Made by a program: the position numbers and the translations under genes. A stretch of DNA of 6,168 nucleotides. It comes from Desulfoprunum sp. GTDB taxonomy: Bacteria > Desulfobacterota > Desulfobulbia > Desulfobulbales > Desulfocapsaceae. The DNA lies in the NCBI GenBank assembly GCA_030696435.1, contig JAUYSF010000132.1, positions 1-6,168 on the forward strand, read 5' to 3'. The notes beneath the pieces are model-generated. The model was not told where the DNA came from. It saw only the letters and a list, made by a program, of their open reading frames with translations, and ran no database searches. Each line of letters starts with the position of its first letter. The first letter of the stretch is position 1. This document shows, in pieces, positions 4,942 through 6,168 of this stretch.

Positions 4942-6168
4942 TTATCCGAGATGGAAAAAGGTCCCGACCTGGTACACAATAACCGCCATGATAAAGGCGA
5001 AGAAGGTATTAAAGACCATGGAAAAGAGCGCCCATTTCCAGGAGGCCTCCTTGGCAATACAGACAACTGTCACAAAACAAGGGGCATAAAACATAATGAA
5101 GACAAGGCAGGCCACCGCTACCACCTTGTTCCAGTTTGCATCTTTTTGTAGCCTCTTGCCGAGAGAATCTGATTCTTCCGCCGCAACCTCGCCCATGGAA
5201 TAAGCCGTTCCCAGGGTCGATACGATGACCTCCTTCGCTGCAAACCCTCCCACTAGGGCAATATTGGTCCGCCAGTCAAAACCCGCCAGACGGGAGATCG
5301 ATTCAAGGGAAATACCGATTTTTCCCGCCAAGGAATACCTCAAACCTGCTTCTGCCTGTTGTCGTTCCAGTTGTGTCAATTGCTCTGAGAGGGCCGCTGC
5401 CTGGTCAGAGAGATCGGCCTTCCCTGCTTTCAATTCCGTAGCTGCTTTTTCCGGAAATCCGGCCGTAATGGTCTGACGTTGTTTGTCGAAGTCAGCCAGT
5501 TTATCTTTTGTCAATCCCGGGAATGTCATTAAGGCCCAGAGGAGGATGGATATCCCGAGTATAACGGTTCCCGCCTTCTTGATATATTGCCAGGTCCGCT
5601 CCCAAGTGTGGATGAATAGACCTCGCATGGTCGGGAAGCGGTAGGGGGGAAGTTCCATGACAAAAGGCGTTGGTGCACCCCTCAGAACGGTTGAGCGGAG
5701 TAGTTTCGCCGCAAGCAGGGCCACGGTCCAGGCCAGAAGGGTGAAGAGGAACATGTATATGGCCTTATTCTCACTGAAAAATGCGCCAATTAGTAGGGCA
5801 AGGACCGGCAATTTTGCGCCGCAGTTCATGAGTGGCACAGTCAGCAAGGTGGCCATCCGTTCTTTGGGGGAACGCAGGGTCCGTGTGGCCATCACGCCGG
5901 GGACCGCGCAACCACCGGCGATACCACCTGAGACAATAAAGGGCATGACGGATGAGCCGTGCAGGCCGAAGATTCGGAAGATCCGGTCCATCATGTAGGC
6001 CACGCGGGCCAGATAGCCTGAGTCTTCAAGGATGGCGATGCCGAAAAACATGAACATGATGAGCGGCACAAAACCCAAAACACCGCCGACTCCGTCGACA
6101 ACGCCTGAGACGATCATGGATTTGACAGGACCGTCAGAGATTGTTTTGTCAATAAATTCAGACAACAA
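4942..6168 (-). CDS. feoB: FeoB ferrous iron transporter, C-terminal half (5' end outside window)
   Basis: FeoB is the inner-membrane Fe2+ importer driven by a GTPase domain. The 408 residues seen are its membrane half; the G domain and helical spacer, roughly 400 residues, lie beyond base 6168. The TTG at the edge is not the true start. Visible parts: first Gate region at residues 23-155 with EDSGYLARVAYMMDR (48-62), GGCAVPGVMATRTL (85-98) and PLMNCGAKLPV (112-122); then the FeoB C-terminal region with HTWERTWQYIKKAGT (187-201); a long charged insert at about 218-278; and the second Gate region with FDWRTNIALVGGFAAKEVIVSTLG (in two parts, 297-320) and FYAPCFVTVV (360-369). Cys87, Cys116 and Cys364 fall where the family has its conserved membrane cysteines. 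The segment before Cys87 (SGGIAGG) is about four residues longer than the common GFGC form. The gene is convergent with the + strand unit. Its promoter, any Fur site and any feoA lie outside the window. Confidence 0.95.
   Translation of the reverse strand: MLSEFIDKTISDGPVKSMIVSGVVDGVGGVLGFVPLIMFMFFGIAILEDSGYLARVAYMMDRIFRIFGLHGSSVMPFIVSGGIAGGCAVPGVMATRTLRSPKERMATLLTVPLMNCGAKLPVLALLIGAFFSENKAIYMFLFTLLAWTVALLAAKLLRSTVLRGAPTPFVMELPPYRFPTMRGLFIHTWERTWQYIKKAGTVILGISILLWALMTFPGLTKDKLADFDKQRQTITAGFPEKAATELKAGKADLSDQAAALSEQLTQLERQQAEAGLRYSLAGKIGISLESISRLAGFDWRTNIALVGGFAAKEVIVSTLGTAYSMGEVAAEESDSLGKRLQKDANWNKVVAVACLVFIMFYAPCFVTVVCIAKEASWKWALFSMVFNTFFAFIMAVIVYQVGTFFHLG

Noticed and set aside
291..6168. 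A functional link between the Gate protein and FeoB because both have Gate domains
   Set aside because: They are on opposite strands in convergent units, 3.6 kb apart with other genes between. Shared fold alone does not imply a shared task.

Overview
The window reads as ordinary chromosomal DNA of a Gram-negative, probably anaerobic bacterium. The FeoB style, the four-cysteine mini-protein, the Gate-domain protein and roughly balanced base composition (about half GC by eye) together suggest a Desulfobacterota (former Deltaproteobacteria) relative such as a Desulfobulbales member. That placement is an inference from protein style, not a search result. There are no tRNA or rRNA genes, no insertion sequences, no CRISPR array and no sign of recent transfer.

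Layout: bases 1-28 look like the right half of a Rho-independent terminator of a gene lying to the left. From 110 to 4853 five clear genes run on the + strand with small gaps or overlaps: a 68-residue four-cysteine protein, a 336-residue membrane protein with two Gate (nucleoside-recognition) half-repeats, the valine-pyruvate aminotransferase AvtA, a 592-residue exported MORN-repeat protein, and a 128-residue DUF4177-like protein with a charged tail. The spacing (26-bp overlap, 30 bp, 36 bp, 54 bp) and the absence of internal terminators suggest one transcript. A strong 17-bp hairpin at about 4868-4918 closes this unit. The C-terminal half of a FeoB ferrous-iron transporter comes in on the - strand from the right edge and ends at 4942, so the hairpin lies between two convergent units.

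Function: AvtA links valine/2-oxoisovalerate to alanine/pyruvate metabolism. The Gate protein is a membrane protein of unknown cargo. The MORN protein should be outside the cytoplasm, because it has a signal peptide. FeoB imports Fe2+ using GTP and is probably unrelated to the + strand unit. I see no single coherent new pathway. The parts most worth a second look are the double MORN array with its DUF4177 neighbour, the tiny overlapping reading frame in front of the MORN gene, the internal duplication in the Gate protein, and the variant membrane half of FeoB.
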